DNA from: Streptantibioticus silvisoli
GTDB taxonomy: Bacteria > Actinomycetota > Actinomycetes > Streptomycetales > Streptomycetaceae
Assembly: GCF_027947535.2 (NCBI RefSeq)
Contig: NZ_JAAGKO020000008.1
Coordinates: forward strand, 1-64,000
Direction of reading: 5' to 3'
DNA: 64,000 bases
A program made the translations under genes and the position numbers. Each line of letters opens with the position of its first letter. Within the stretch, counting starts at the first letter, position 1. The notes under the pieces were generated by a model, which saw nothing but the letters and a program-made list of their open reading frames with translations, did not search any database and was not told where the DNA came from. Below, in pieces: positions 22,238 to 31,176 of the stretch.

Positions 22238-22699
22238 ATGGTCCTCGCCCTGGAGCTGCTCGGGACCCTCCTCGTGCTGGTCGCGCTGGGCCTGTTCGTC
22301 TTCGGGCTGCGCCGCCGGCTGATCCAGCGGCCGGGCGGGACCTTCGACTGCAGTCTGCGGGTGCCCGCCGAGCCGTCCGCCGACCCCGCCACCCCGCTGC
22401 CCGGCGGCAAGGGCTGGGTGTACGGCGTCGCCCGGTACAGCGGTGACCGGATCGAGTGGTTCCGCGTCTTCTCCTACGCGCCCCGGCCGCGCCGCGTCCT
22501 GGACCGGGCCGCCATCGAGGTCGTCGAGCGCCGCACCCCGCAGGGCGAGGAGGAACTCGCGCTGCTGTCCGACGCGGTCGTCCTGGTCTGCGAGCACCGC
22601 GGCGACCGGCTGGAGCTGGCGATGAGCGAGGACGCCCTGACCGGCTTCCTGGCCTGGCTGGAGGCCGCCCCGCCCGGCCAGCGCGTCAACGTCGCCTGA
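22238..22699 (+). CDS. DUF2550 single-pass membrane protein
   Basis: 153 aa. One N-terminal transmembrane helix (LALELLGTLLVLVALGLFVF) is followed by an arginine-rich junction and a cytoplasmic beta-rich domain (GGTFDCSLRVP, GWVYGVARYSGDRIEWFRVF). The family is unnamed but conserved directly after atpC in actinobacteria, including the mycobacterial Rv1312 place. Function is unknown; position suggests a link to membrane energy or envelope. The ATG at 22238 has GGAGG just before it; the longer open frame from 21917 overlaps atpC and is not used. Confidence 0.85.
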   Translation: MVLALELLGTLLVLVALGLFVFGLRRRLIQRPGGTFDCSLRVPAEPSADPATPLPGGKGWVYGVARYSGDRIEWFRVFSYAPRPRRVLDRAAIEVVERRTPQGEEELALLSDAVVLVCEHRGDRLELAMSEDALTGFLAWLEAAPPGQRVNVA

Positions 22700-22771
22700 C
22701 CCGTCACCCGACGCGCCCGGCCCCCGTCCGAGCGCCCGCCCGGCTTCCCGGCGGCCTGCCCGCCGCCCCCG

Positions 22772-23344
22772 TCAGCGGTTCTCGCCCGGCACCCACAGCA
22801 CGTCGCCGCGCTCCGCGTTCGCGGTCCTCGCCAGGATGAACAGCAGGTCCGACAGGCGGTTGAGGTACTTCGCCGTCAGCGGGTTCATCACCTCGCCGAA
22901 CTCCTCCAGCGCCGTCCAGGTCGACCGCTCCGCCCGCCGCACCACCGTGCAGGCCTGGTGCAGCAGTGCCGCGCCGGGCGTACCGCCGGGCAGGATGAAA
23001 CTGCGCAGCTTCTCCAGCGGCTCCAGGAACCGGTCGCAGTCCGCCTCCAGCTTGTCGATGTAGCCCTGCTCGACCCGCAGCGGCGGGTACTTCGGGTCCG
23101 GCACCACCGGCGTCGCCAGGTCCGCGCCGACGTCGAACAGGTCGTTCTGCACCCGGGTCAGCACCGCCGAGACCTCCGCCGGCAGACCGCCCAGCGCCTG
23201 TGCCACCCCGATCGCGGCGTTGGCCTCGTTGGCGTCGGCGTACGCCGCGATCCGCGAATCGGTCTTCGGTGCCCGGCTCATGTCGCCCAGGGCGGTACTG
23301 CCGTCGTCGCCGGTACGGGTGTAGATACGCGTCAGATTGACCAT
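22772..23344 (-). CDS. Corrinoid adenosyltransferase, PduO/MMAB type
   Basis: Transfers the adenosyl group of ATP to cob(I)alamin to form adenosylcobalamin, the cofactor of mutases such as the IcmA enzyme encoded at 52.7 kb. RIYTRTGDDGSTALGDMSRAPK is the ATP-binding N-terminal motif, DANEANAAIG the conserved helix, and RRAERSTW and YLNRLSDLLFILAR the C-terminal signature with the cobalamin-side arginine. The 190-aa chain forms a trimer in the family. Its ATG lies 6 bases after a TAGAGT -10 box, so the mRNA may be leaderless. I find no cobalamin riboswitch upstream; there is no room for one. Confidence 0.93.
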   Translation of the reverse strand: MVNLTRIYTRTGDDGSTALGDMSRAPKTDSRIAAYADANEANAAIGVAQALGGLPAEVSAVLTRVQNDLFDVGADLATPVVPDPKYPPLRVEQGYIDKLEADCDRFLEPLEKLRSFILPGGTPGAALLHQACTVVRRAERSTWTALEEFGEVMNPLTAKYLNRLSDLLFILARTANAERGDVLWVPGENR

Positions 23345-23562
23345 GCGGTGACTCTAGCTAGCGCCCGCCCGCCGCAGGCCACGCTGTGCGGCGCGTCACC
23401 GTTCCGGACCCCATCCGGCGTGCCGCCGGGCCCGGTTGGGGGACGGCCGCGGCACCGGTGCGGCGAAGAACACACCGTGACCCCGGCCTCTTAGTGCTGC
23501 GCGGCGCGGTGTCACACCGTTAAGGTCCGGCACACAACGTCAAAGAGGGTCAACACAACGAG

Positions 23563-24420
23563 GTGTCTGCCGTGGCGAAGAAGCTCGCCGTCATCGGTGC
23601 CGGACTGATGGGTTCCGGTATCGCCCAGGTCTCCGCGCAGGCGGGGTACGAGGTGGTGCTGCGCGACCTGACCGACGAGGCGCTGACCCGGGGCAAGGAC
23701 GGGATCCGGGCCTCGTTCGACCGGTTCGTGGCCAAGGGCAGACTGGCGGCCGCCGACGCCGGGGCCGCGCTGGACCGCATCACCACCACCACCGACCTGG
23801 ACGCCGTGGCGGACGCCGACATCGTGGTCGAGGCGGTCTTCGAGAAGATCGAGATCAAGCAGGACATCTTCCGCGCGCTGGACGCGATCGCCAAGGACGG
23901 CGCGGTGCTGGCGTCCAACACCTCCGCCATCCCGATCACCAAGATCGCCGCGGTCACCGGGCGCCCGGAGTCGGTGGTCGGCACGCACTTCTTCTCACCG
24001 GTGCCGATGATGGGCCTGTGCGAGCTGGTGCGCGGCTACAAGACCAGCGACGAGACGCTGGCCGCCGCGCGGGCCTACGCCGAGGAGATCGGCAAGACCT
24101 GCATCGTCGTCAACCGTGACGTGGCCGGCTTCGTCACCACCCGGCTGATCTCCGCCCTGGTGGTGGAGGCGGTCAAGCTCTACGAGTCCGGGGTGGCCTC
24201 CGCCGAGGACATCGACACCGCCTGCAAGCTGGGCTTCGGCCACGCCATGGGCCCGCTGGCCACCACCGACCTGACCGGCGTCGACATCCTGCTGCACGCC
24301 ACCGGCAACATCTACACCGAGTCGCAGGACGAGAAGTTCGCGCCGCCGGAGCTGATGCGGCGCATGGTCGACGCGGGCGACATCGGCCGCAAGAGCGGCC
24401 AGGGCTTCTACCCGTACTGA
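23563..24420 (+). CDS. hbd: 3-hydroxybutyryl-CoA dehydrogenase
   Basis: NAD(P)-dependent interconversion of 3-hydroxybutyryl-CoA and acetoacetyl-CoA, serving butyrate, polyhydroxybutyrate or ethylmalonyl-CoA pathway flux. The Rossmann motif is KLAVIGAGLMGSGIAQV; SNTSAIPITKIA and THFFSPVPMMGLCELV hold catalytic Ser and His; the C-terminal DLTGVDILLHAT and GRKSGQGFYPY close the second domain. The 285-aa monofunctional form is complete. GTG at 23563 is given; GTG at 23572 is an alternative, both near a weak GAGG. It can supply acetoacetyl-CoA to the thiolase at 44.7 kb. Confidence 0.93.
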   Translation: MSAVAKKLAVIGAGLMGSGIAQVSAQAGYEVVLRDLTDEALTRGKDGIRASFDRFVAKGRLAAADAGAALDRITTTTDLDAVADADIVVEAVFEKIEIKQDIFRALDAIAKDGAVLASNTSAIPITKIAAVTGRPESVVGTHFFSPVPMMGLCELVRGYKTSDETLAAARAYAEEIGKTCIVVNRDVAGFVTTRLISALVVEAVKLYESGVASAEDIDTACKLGFGHAMGPLATTDLTGVDILLHATGNIYTESQDEKFAPPELMRRMVDAGDIGRKSGQGFYPY

Positions 24421-24992
24421 CCCGGGCCGCGTCGCGCAACGGTCTCCCTCACGGGTCCGGGGCACGGGTCCGCGTCACGGGTCCGGGGCACGGTTCACGC
24501 ACCGGGGTGACGGCCGGTCCGCCGGTTCGCCGGTTCGCCGGTCCGGTGGTGCGCCGAGCCGCGGCGCGTACCGTGCGGCGGTCCGGGGCGGGCGCTCCGC
24601 ACCCGTCCGCGGGCTGACCGCCCGTCACCGGGGTGTGCGGGACCGGCCGGAGCCCGCCGCGCGGGGCACCGCGGCGCGCGACTGGCGCACCGGAGTGACC
24701 GGACCGCACGTCGTATCAGCCCATGGGGTGAATTCGGCAGCGGTTCGCTCACGGACGGCGACCCCGGGGTGCGACGGGTCGTCAGTTGCGTGAACACTAA
24801 GAGCGACCGAACCGGTCCGGCGGCGGACGGCAGCCGCCGCAGGACCCGGCCGGCCCGTGCGGACACCGGACGGAAGAACCGTTACGGCGCCACCGCGCGG
24901 GACCGTCCGCGCCGCAGACGCCCACGCCGACCGTTCGCCGCCACCGCCACCGCCACCGCCACCGGGGAGACCCGACCATCTTGGGAGTACCG
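24421..24992 (+). other. Non-coding region before the STAS gene
   Basis: 572 bases with no supported gene. The first part holds short G/C repeats (CACGGGTCCGGGGCACGG-like units twice, GTTCGCCG twice). A less GC-rich stretch at 24720-24800 (GAATTCGG, GTTGCGTGAACACTAAGAG) is the most likely promoter area for the STAS gene, but I cannot assign boxes. A run of CCACCG units precedes the ribosome site. Confidence 0.4.
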
Positions 24993-25340
24993 ATGCATAT
25001 CAGGGGCGACCACGCCCAGCTCGCCGTCGGGGGCCGCCTCGACGTCCGGAGCGCGGCGGACGCCCGTGCGGTGCTGCACACCGCTGTCGACTCCGGCCAC
25101 GGGGACCTGGTGCTCGACCTGACCGACCTGGAGTCCTGGGACGCCACCGGGCTCGGGGTGATCATGGGGGCGCACCGCCGGGCCGGCCGGGCCGGCCGCC
25201 GCCTCGTGCTGCGCGGGGTGCCGCCGCAGATGCAGCGGCTCCTGGTCGCCACGAGGTTGCACCGCATCCTCACCATCGAGGAGAACCCGCCCGCCGCCCC
25301 GGTCGCCGCCGCCGTCGCCGAGGGCACCCGCGCGGAGTAA
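24993..25340 (+). CDS. STAS-domain protein (anti-sigma factor antagonist type)
   Basis: 115 aa forming one STAS domain: IRGDHAQLAVGGRLDVRSA, LVLDLTDLESWDATGLGVI, RRLVLRGVPPQMQRLLVATR. Such proteins bind anti-sigma kinases and are switched by phosphorylation at the start of the conserved helix. Here that place reads DATGLG, with Ala-Thr instead of the usual Ser-Ser, so Thr is the only phosphoacceptor candidate and the switch may differ. The ATG at 24993 (MHIRGD) has GGGAG upstream; a TTG at 24981 would overlap that site. No anti-sigma gene is next to it. Confidence 0.85.
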   Translation: MHIRGDHAQLAVGGRLDVRSAADARAVLHTAVDSGHGDLVLDLTDLESWDATGLGVIMGAHRRAGRAGRRLVLRGVPPQMQRLLVATRLHRILTIEENPPAAPVAAAVAEGTRAE

Positions 25341-25969
25341 CCCTGCCGGGGGCGCCGGTGAGGTGCTTATGGGGTGAGGCGGACAGGGGGCGGTGCGCCT
25401 GTGCGGCGAGGCGGGCATGGTGGCCGGGGCGCCGGTGGGGCGGCAACGTTGCCGGGCGCCGGCGGGGCGGCAACGTGACCGGGCGCCGGTGGGGCGGCGG
25501 CAACGTGACCGGGCGCCGGTGAGGTGGCGGCGCGGTGAGCCCGGCGACGCGGCCGGGCGCCGGCGACGCGGTGCGGCGTCAACGCGGCGACGCCGCCCGG
25601 CCGTACCGTGCCCCACCCCGCAACGCGCCCGGCGTCGGCGGCCCGAGGGACCCGCTCGTCCGTCCCGGGGCCGTCCCGGGGCCGTCGCCGGCGGCGGCCG
25701 ACCGTCCGTCAGCGGGCCGACGCGGCCCCCGCGCGGGGGGGACGACCGGGTGTGAAGGGCGCATCCCGGGCGGTGGGCGGCCCCGGGTTTCCGTCGGTAG
25801 TGTGTGAAGGTTTAGGGTTTGCCTCCTGGCGTGTCTCCCCGGCACGCCTTGCAGGCATGTACAAGGCATGAAGGGGAGCCGGACCGCCGTCGGCGGGCCA
25901 CGCGGGCTTCCGATCCGATGACGACATCCCACCGGTTCCCGTACGCCGGCGCACACAGGGGCGGAGACG
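25341..25969. other. Repeat-bearing gap before the large ATPase gene
   Basis: 629 bases without a supported gene. The first third has a 27-30 bp tandem array (separate entry). From about 25780 base composition drops (TAGTGTGTGAAGGTTTAGGGTTTGCC region), a probable promoter area. The frames here are repeat- and proline-rich and lack family features. Confidence 0.5.
25427..25540. repeat. 27-30 bp tandem repeat
   Basis: Units at 25427-25453, 25454-25480 and 25481-25510 (27, 27, 30 bp) share GGGCGCCGG(T/C)GGGGCGG and CAACGT; a partial fourth begins at 25511, and a degenerate one lies near 25353. The third unit has a 3-bp GGC insertion. Confidence 0.8.
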
Positions 25970-28552
25970 ATGGATTCACAGCACCGCGGACCGGAGGACG
26001 GCGAGGAGACCGGCCCCGCGCCGGCCGCCGGCAGACCGGGCGGCGACCGGGCGGAGCGCGACCTCGCGCCGCCGTCCCGAGCGGCCGGCGGCGTCGTGCC
26101 CCGGCCGTCCGCCGCGGCCGTCGTCGTGCCGCCGCACGGCACCGCCGTCCCGGTGCCCAGCGCGCCGCGCGACCCCGGACCCCGCGGTGCCTCCCGCGTC
26201 ACCCAGATCGTGGCCGGCGACTACCTGGTCACCGTCAACCCGGTCGACGGCAGCGAGGTCACCGGCGCGCCGCGCGACCGCGTTCCGTCCGTCCGCCGCC
26301 GTACCGCCGCCGAACGCGCCGACCGGGCCCGCGCCGCCCGCCCCGCGCCGGTCGCAGTCACCGCCGCGCTGCCGCTGCTGGAACGCGCCGACGAGAGCGA
26401 CCGCCTGGTGCGGCTGCTGTCCCGCGGCCGCTCGGTCCGCCTCACCGGCCCGTCGGGGTCCGGCCGCACCGTGCTGCTCAACGCCGTCGCCGACCGCTGC
26501 GCCGACCTGGCCCCCGACGGGGTGATCCGGCTGTCCGGCCACCACCGCACCCCGGCCGACCTGCGGCAGGAGCTGTACGCGGCGGTCCACCACGCCGACG
26601 GCTACCGGCCGGTCGGCGCGCGGCTCGCCGAGGGCACCGGATCGGTCGGCGCCATCGTGGTGCTGGACGACGTCGAGTTCGGCGGCGCCGCGCTGGACGA
26701 GCTGCTGGCCTCGGCGGCCGACTGCGCCTTCCTGATCGCCGCCACCCCCCGGGTGCCCGCGCCGTCCGCCGGCTCGGCCATCGAGGAGGTCTTCCTCTCC
26801 GGTCTGTCGAAGACCGCCTGCGCCAAGCTGCTGGCCCGCGCTGCCGAACGCGAACTGTCGAAGGAGGAGTCCTCCTGGGCCGCCGACCTGTGGTTCGCCT
26901 CCGAGGGGCTGCCGCTGCGGTTCGTCCAGGCCGGCGCCCTGCTGCGGCAGCGGGCCGGCGGGCTGTCGCGGGCGGTGGCGGAGTCGCTGTCGTTCGACAA
27001 GACCGCGCCCGCCGTGCCGAAGGACGCCGCGCCGCGCACCGCCGCGACCGGTCCGCTGCCGTCGCTGGCGCAGAGCGCGGCCCCCGCGCGGCTGCTGGCG
27101 GGCCGGCTCAGCCGCAACGGGCGCGAGGCGCTGCGGATCGCGGTGGCGCTGGGCGGCGAGTGCGTGCACCAGTCGCACCTGCCCGCGCTGATCGGCGCCG
27201 AACAGGCCGACACCGCGCTGGCCGAGCTGATCGCCTGCGGCCTGGCCACCCCGGTCGCCGGCCACTACCGGCTGGCGGCGGGCGTGCTGGAGCAGCTCGA
27301 CGGCACCGAGGAGACCGACGGCCACGCGCTGACCGCCGCCCGGCACTACGTCTGGTGGGCCGCCCACCCGTCGGTCCCCGCGACCCGGGTGGCCGCCGAG
27401 GCGGACGCGATCCTGGCCGCCGCGGCCGCCTGCCGCGACAGCGGCGAGCACGAGGCCGCGGTGCGGCTGGCCCGCGCCGCGGCGCCGGAGTTCGCCGCCG
27501 CGCTGTACTGGTCGGCGTGGGAGCGCGCGCTGCGCACCGGCCAGGAGGCCGCCCGGCTGGCCGGTGAGGTGGGCGAGGAGGCCTACTTCCACCACGAACT
27601 GGGCGTCCTGGCGCTGTGCGGCGGCAACCTCGACCGTGCCCGCACCGAGCTGGAGGCCTCGATCGCCATGCGCGGCGCGCTCGGCGACCGGCAGGGCAGC
27701 CTGGTCGGCCGGCGCACCCTCGCCCTGGTCAACGACCGGGCCGGCACCACCCCGCCGGTGGCGCTGCCCGCCGGCCCCGGTCCCGCCAAGGCCCTGCAAT
27801 CGGGCCGCCCTTCGGCCGCCCGCACCGCGCCCACCACCGCCGTCGTCCCGGCGGGCCGCCCGGCGCACGCCGTCCAGCGCCCGGCGCACGCCCTGCCGCC
27901 CGGCGCGGTCCCGGTGCCGAGCGCGATGCCCGCGGTGGACCACCCGGGCGCCGGCCGCCGCAAGCACCGCGGCCGGCGTGCTGTCGTCCAGTCGCGCCGC
28001 AACCTCGCCGCGGCCGGTGCCGGCGCGGTGATCGCCGCCGTGCTGGGCACCGTCGTCACGCTCGGCGCGACCTCCGCCAGCCGTCCGTCCGGGTCCGCCG
28101 ACGGCAAGCCGGGCGGGACCGTCGCGCAGAACGACGACCCCGGCGTGCCCGCCGACCAGCCCACCGAGGCCAGCAGCACCTCCCGGCCGCCGTCCGCGCC
28201 GGACTCGCCCACCGCGCCGTCCGCCTCCACGTCGGCCGCGGCACCGTCCACGACCCCGTCGCCGGGCGCCACCCCGTCCACCGCGCCGACCACTCCCGGC
28301 AGCACGACGAGCCCGCCGAAGGGCGGTGGTTCGCCCAGCACGTCGACGTCGCCGACGCCGTCCGCGCCGCCCACCACCGCGCCGCCGACCTCGCCCCCGC
28401 CGACCACCCCGCCGCCGACGTCGCCGCCGCCCACCACGCCCCCGTCCTCGCCGCCGCCGTCCTCCCCGGCCCCGACACAGCCCACCAACAGCCAGTCGGC
28501 GTCCGCGACCCCGACCAGCCCGTCCGCGTCGGCCCCGGCCCCGGTGTCGTAG
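25970..28552 (+). CDS. Membrane-anchored P-loop ATPase with winged-helix and TPR-like parts and a Pro/Ser/Thr tail
   Basis: 860 aa, not assignable to a named protein. In order: a disordered N-terminus (1-130); a P-loop domain with Walker A LTGPSGSGRTVLLN (about 157-170) and Walker B AIVVLDDVEFGG (about 226-236); a likely winged helix (about 375-445, SRNGREALRIAVALGGE to CGLATPVAGHYRLAAG); TPR-like helices (about 475-585, HHELGVLALCGGNLDRARTE); a basic stretch, one transmembrane helix (about 680-702, AAAGAGAVIAAVLGTVVTLG) and a 150-residue outward Pro/Ser/Thr tail without a sorting signal. NB-ARC/STAND proteins share the ATPase, winged-helix and TPR order. GGCGGAG precedes the ATG. No named partner is adjacent. 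Confidence 0.7.
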   Translation: MDSQHRGPEDGEETGPAPAAGRPGGDRAERDLAPPSRAAGGVVPRPSAAAVVVPPHGTAVPVPSAPRDPGPRGASRVTQIVAGDYLVTVNPVDGSEVTGAPRDRVPSVRRRTAAERADRARAARPAPVAVTAALPLLERADESDRLVRLLSRGRSVRLTGPSGSGRTVLLNAVADRCADLAPDGVIRLSGHHRTPADLRQELYAAVHHADGYRPVGARLAEGTGSVGAIVVLDDVEFGGAALDELLASAADCAFLIAATPRVPAPSAGSAIEEVFLSGLSKTACAKLLARAAERELSKEESSWAADLWFASEGLPLRFVQAGALLRQRAGGLSRAVAESLSFDKTAPAVPKDAAPRTAATGPLPSLAQSAAPARLLAGRLSRNGREALRIAVALGGECVHQSHLPALIGAEQADTALAELIACGLATPVAGHYRLAAGVLEQLDGTEETDGHALTAARHYVWWAAHPSVPATRVAAEADAILAAAAACRDSGEHEAAVRLARAAAPEFAAALYWSAWERALRTGQEAARLAGEVGEEAYFHHELGVLALCGGNLDRARTELEASIAMRGALGDRQGSLVGRRTLALVNDRAGTTPPVALPAGPGPAKALQSGRPSAARTAPTTAVVPAGRPAHAVQRPAHALPPGAVPVPSAMPAVDHPGAGRRKHRGRRAVVQSRRNLAAAGAGAVIAAVLGTVVTLGATSASRPSGSADGKPGGTVAQNDDPGVPADQPTEASSTSRPPSAPDSPTAPSASTSAAAPSTTPSPGATPSTAPTTPGSTTSPPKGGGSPSTSTSPTPSAPPTTAPPTSPPPTTPPPTSPPPTTPPSSPPPSSPAPTQPTNSQSASATPTSPSASAPAPVS

Positions 28553-28947
28553 GACGCGGGTCTTCGCGGCACGAACTCCGCCGTTCGGCCCCCCGGTTCC
28601 GCGTTCCGCGCGGGACGGGGGAGCCGGGCGGCGCTTTCGTCAGGGGCGCGTCGGTCGCGGCTGTCGGCGGCGGTCGACGTCACGGGCCGGGCGGTTCGCC
28701 GACCCGCCGTCAGGCTGCTGCGGCCGAGCGGCAAGCCCCGGTCCGGCCGCGCCGGCACCCCTTGCCGACGGCTTCGGCCCCGGCGACACCGGCCGCCGCG
28801 GTCGGCTTCCGGCCAGCCGGCCGACCCCACCGGCGCCCACCCACCGCGTACCGCCGCCCGCCCGCCGCCGGGCGCCACGACAACCCCCGTCGCGGCGCCC
28901 GCCGGTGTCCGTCCCGCGCCGCAGCGGTGCCCGGGGGGACGGCGGAG
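28553..28947. other. Convergent gap
   Basis: 395 bases between the convergent ATPase and nitrilase-family genes. GC-rich with no credible gene, and no single strong terminator that I can point to. Confidence 0.4.
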
Positions 28948-29961
28948 TCAGAACCCGGCGCGGTCCTCGCTGCGCGCGTCCGCGCCGACCGCGTACCGCT
29001 CGTAGAGGCCGGAGCGGGCCGTGCGGCGCCAGGGCCGGGCGAACGCGGTCGCGGGGTCCTGGGGGTCGTGGCCGACGTCGGCGACCACGAACGCGGCGGC
29101 GCCGCCGGACGGACACCGGGCCGCCCAGGTGCCGGCCGGGGTCACGATCCCGGCCGTCGCGGCGTCGGCGCCCGGCCGGGCGGGGACCGCGAAGCCGGCC
29201 CAGAACCCGTTGACCGCCGCGTGCGCCTGCGTCTCCAGGGCGAACGCCCCGTCGTCGCCGGGCGCGCCGCCCGTGGTGGAGAACAGCACGCAGTCCACGT
29301 CGAGGCTCTCGTACTCGGCGAAGATCTCCGGGAAGTGGCACTCCATGCCGAGCGCGCAGCCGAACCGCACGCCGTCCACCGCGAACGTCACGGGGGCGAC
29401 GCCCGGGGCGTACATGAAGGAGATCTTCGTGTTCGACAGCATGCGTTCGTCGTACCGGGTCACCACCGTGCCGCGGTCCGAGATCACGTACATGCTGTTG
29501 TGCGGGCGGTGCGGCGGGGTCAGCCGGTGCGTGGAGCCCAGCACCGTCCACAGCCGCAGCTCCCGTGCGAGGTCAGCGATGGCGGTCAGTTCGCCGCGCA
29601 GCACGTCCCAGGCGAACCGGTCCCAGTCGGCCGGCCCCACCACCTGCGGCCCGGCGGCGGACATCACCCGTTTGCCCGGGAAGCAGGTGGCGCCCTCGGT
29701 GAACTGCGCGACCCGTGCCCCGGCCCGGGCGGCCTCCCGCATCAGCCGGCGCACCTCCCGCCCGGCGGCCCGCAGCGCGTCCTGGTCGCGCGGGTCCTGC
29801 CCGACCGCGGTCTGCGCCACGGCCAGGCGTACGCGTTTCGTCCCCGGCATCACGTCTCCCGAAGGATTCGGTCGCACGTGCCGGAGGGCGGTGGTGTAGG
29901 ACTCGCCCGTCTTCGCGGCCCGGGCTCGCACCCGCCGCTTGAGGTTCCTGTTGGCTGTCAT
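28948..29961 (-). CDS. Carbon-nitrogen hydrolase (nitrilase superfamily) with altered lysine site
   Basis: 337 aa. The first 35 residues (NRNLKRRVRARAAKTGESYTT) form a basic extension; the hydrolase fold starts at VRLAVAQTAVG. The catalytic glutamate is in AQFTEGATCF (E89) and the nucleophile in GMECHFPEIF (C208). The usual catalytic lysine motif Y-x-K here reads YDER (E172), so the lysine appears replaced; K179 is nearby. The substrate is unknown; amidase or nitrilase activity is uncertain. The ATG at 29961 with GGGAG upstream is chosen over the open frame to 30105. Confidence 0.8.
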   Translation of the reverse strand: MTANRNLKRRVRARAAKTGESYTTALRHVRPNPSGDVMPGTKRVRLAVAQTAVGQDPRDQDALRAAGREVRRLMREAARAGARVAQFTEGATCFPGKRVMSAAGPQVVGPADWDRFAWDVLRGELTAIADLARELRLWTVLGSTHRLTPPHRPHNSMYVISDRGTVVTRYDERMLSNTKISFMYAPGVAPVTFAVDGVRFGCALGMECHFPEIFAEYESLDVDCVLFSTTGGAPGDDGAFALETQAHAAVNGFWAGFAVPARPGADAATAGIVTPAGTWAARCPSGGAAAFVVADVGHDPQDPATAFARPWRRTARSGLYERYAVGADARSEDRAGF

Positions 29962-30248
29962 CCGGTCTCCCACGCCCCGGACGGAGATCCCCCAGCGACC
30001 ACGTACGGGACGGTCGGACCACGACAGCGACCTGAGACGGTGAGTCCCTTTGCCTCCGCGAAGGGCCGTGCTGGGGACGGCCGGGGGAGGTGCGGCGCAG
30101 GCCACGCCGCGACCATCGTCCCGGCGCGGCCCGGCGGAGTCAAGCAGCCCGGCGCGGCCCCGGCGGCGGCCGTCGCGACAACCGCCCGAACACCCGTCGG
30201 GGCGGCCGCGTTCGCCGTCCCGCGCAGGAGGAGCCGGCCCAACGACCG

Positions 30249-30911
30249 TCAGAACAGCCGCAGTTTGTCGTCCTCGATGCCGCGCAGCGCGTCGTAGTCC
30301 AGCACGGCGCAGCCGATGCCGCGGTCGGTGGCCAGGACGCGGGCCTGCGGTTTGATCTCCTGGGCGGCGAAGATGCCCTTGACCGGCGCGAGGTGCGGGT
30401 CGCGGTTGAGCAGGTCGAGGTAGCGGGTCAGCTGCTCGACGCCGTCGATGTCGCCGCGCCGCTTGATCTCCACCGCGATCGTGCCGCCGTTCGCGTCACG
30501 GCACAGGATGTCGACCGGCCCGATGGCCGTGGGGTACTCGCGCCGGATCAGCGTCCAGCCCGCGCCGAGGGTCTCGATGCGGTCGGCGAGCAGTTCCTGA
30601 AGGTGTGCCTCGACACCGTCCTTGATCAGGCCGGGGTCGACGCCGAGTTCGTGCGAGGAGTCGTGCAGCATCTCCTCGATGGTGATGATCAGTTTTTCGC
30701 CGCCCTTGTTGATCACCGTCCACACACCGTCGGCGCTCTCCTTGAGTGTGCACGGTGGCGACATCCAGTTGAGCGGTTTGTAGGCACGGTCGTCCGCATG
30801 GATCGACACACTGCCGTCGGCCTTGATGAGCAGGAGTCGCGGGGCCGAGGGCAGGTGGGCGGTGAGCCGCCCGGCGTAGTCCACGGAGCAGCGAGCAATG
30901 ACGAGACGCAC
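30249..30911 (-). CDS. nucS: Endonuclease NucS (EndoMS), non-canonical mismatch repair
   Basis: Cuts both strands at mismatched bases; actinobacteria use it in place of MutS-MutL. The N-terminal DNA-binding beta domain ([28 protein letters not shown]) is followed by a restriction-like nuclease core with D134, E148 and K150 ([18 protein letters not shown]). The C-terminal DDKLRLF (to residue 220) resembles the beta-clamp peptide. The GTG at 30911 gives 220 aa and the conserved [14 protein letters not shown] start; the frame is open to 30968. A TAGCGT box 8 bases upstream suggests a leaderless message. Confidence 0.95.
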   Translation of the reverse strand: MRLVIARCSVDYAGRLTAHLPSAPRLLLIKADGSVSIHADDRAYKPLNWMSPPCTLKESADGVWTVINKGGEKLIITIEEMLHDSSHELGVDPGLIKDGVEAHLQELLADRIETLGAGWTLIRREYPTAIGPVDILCRDANGGTIAVEIKRRGDIDGVEQLTRYLDLLNRDPHLAPVKGIFAAQEIKPQARVLATDRGIGCAVLDYDALRGIEDDKLRLF

Positions 30912-31176
30912 GATCGGCAACGCTACCGGCAACCGGGCCCGTCGCGCGATCCGGGCCGCCGCAGCCAACGGTCAAGTGCCGATAGGTCCGTCAAATCACT
31001 CTCAAAGCAGGTCAGTTGAGTTTGGCCGGTTGTGACCGCAACCTCCTGGTGCCTGCGCAGCCGTACACCTACGGTGGGTGGCGGAGTCCGTCGGGACGCG
31101 TTGGTCGTGCCGACGGTCCGCTCCACCGTCCGTCAGGCCCCGGGCGTCCTGGCGCGGGGTCGCGAGAGGAGAACCC

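Noticed and set aside
23345-23562. A cobalamin riboswitch for the adenosyltransferase gene
   Set aside because: A -10-like box sits 6 bases before the start codon, leaving no leader, and I see no B12-box-like sequence.
25608-25970. Possible small genes upstream of the large ATPase
   Set aside because: All frames are repeat-derived Arg/Pro/Gly sequence with no ribosome site. The area looks like promoter DNA.
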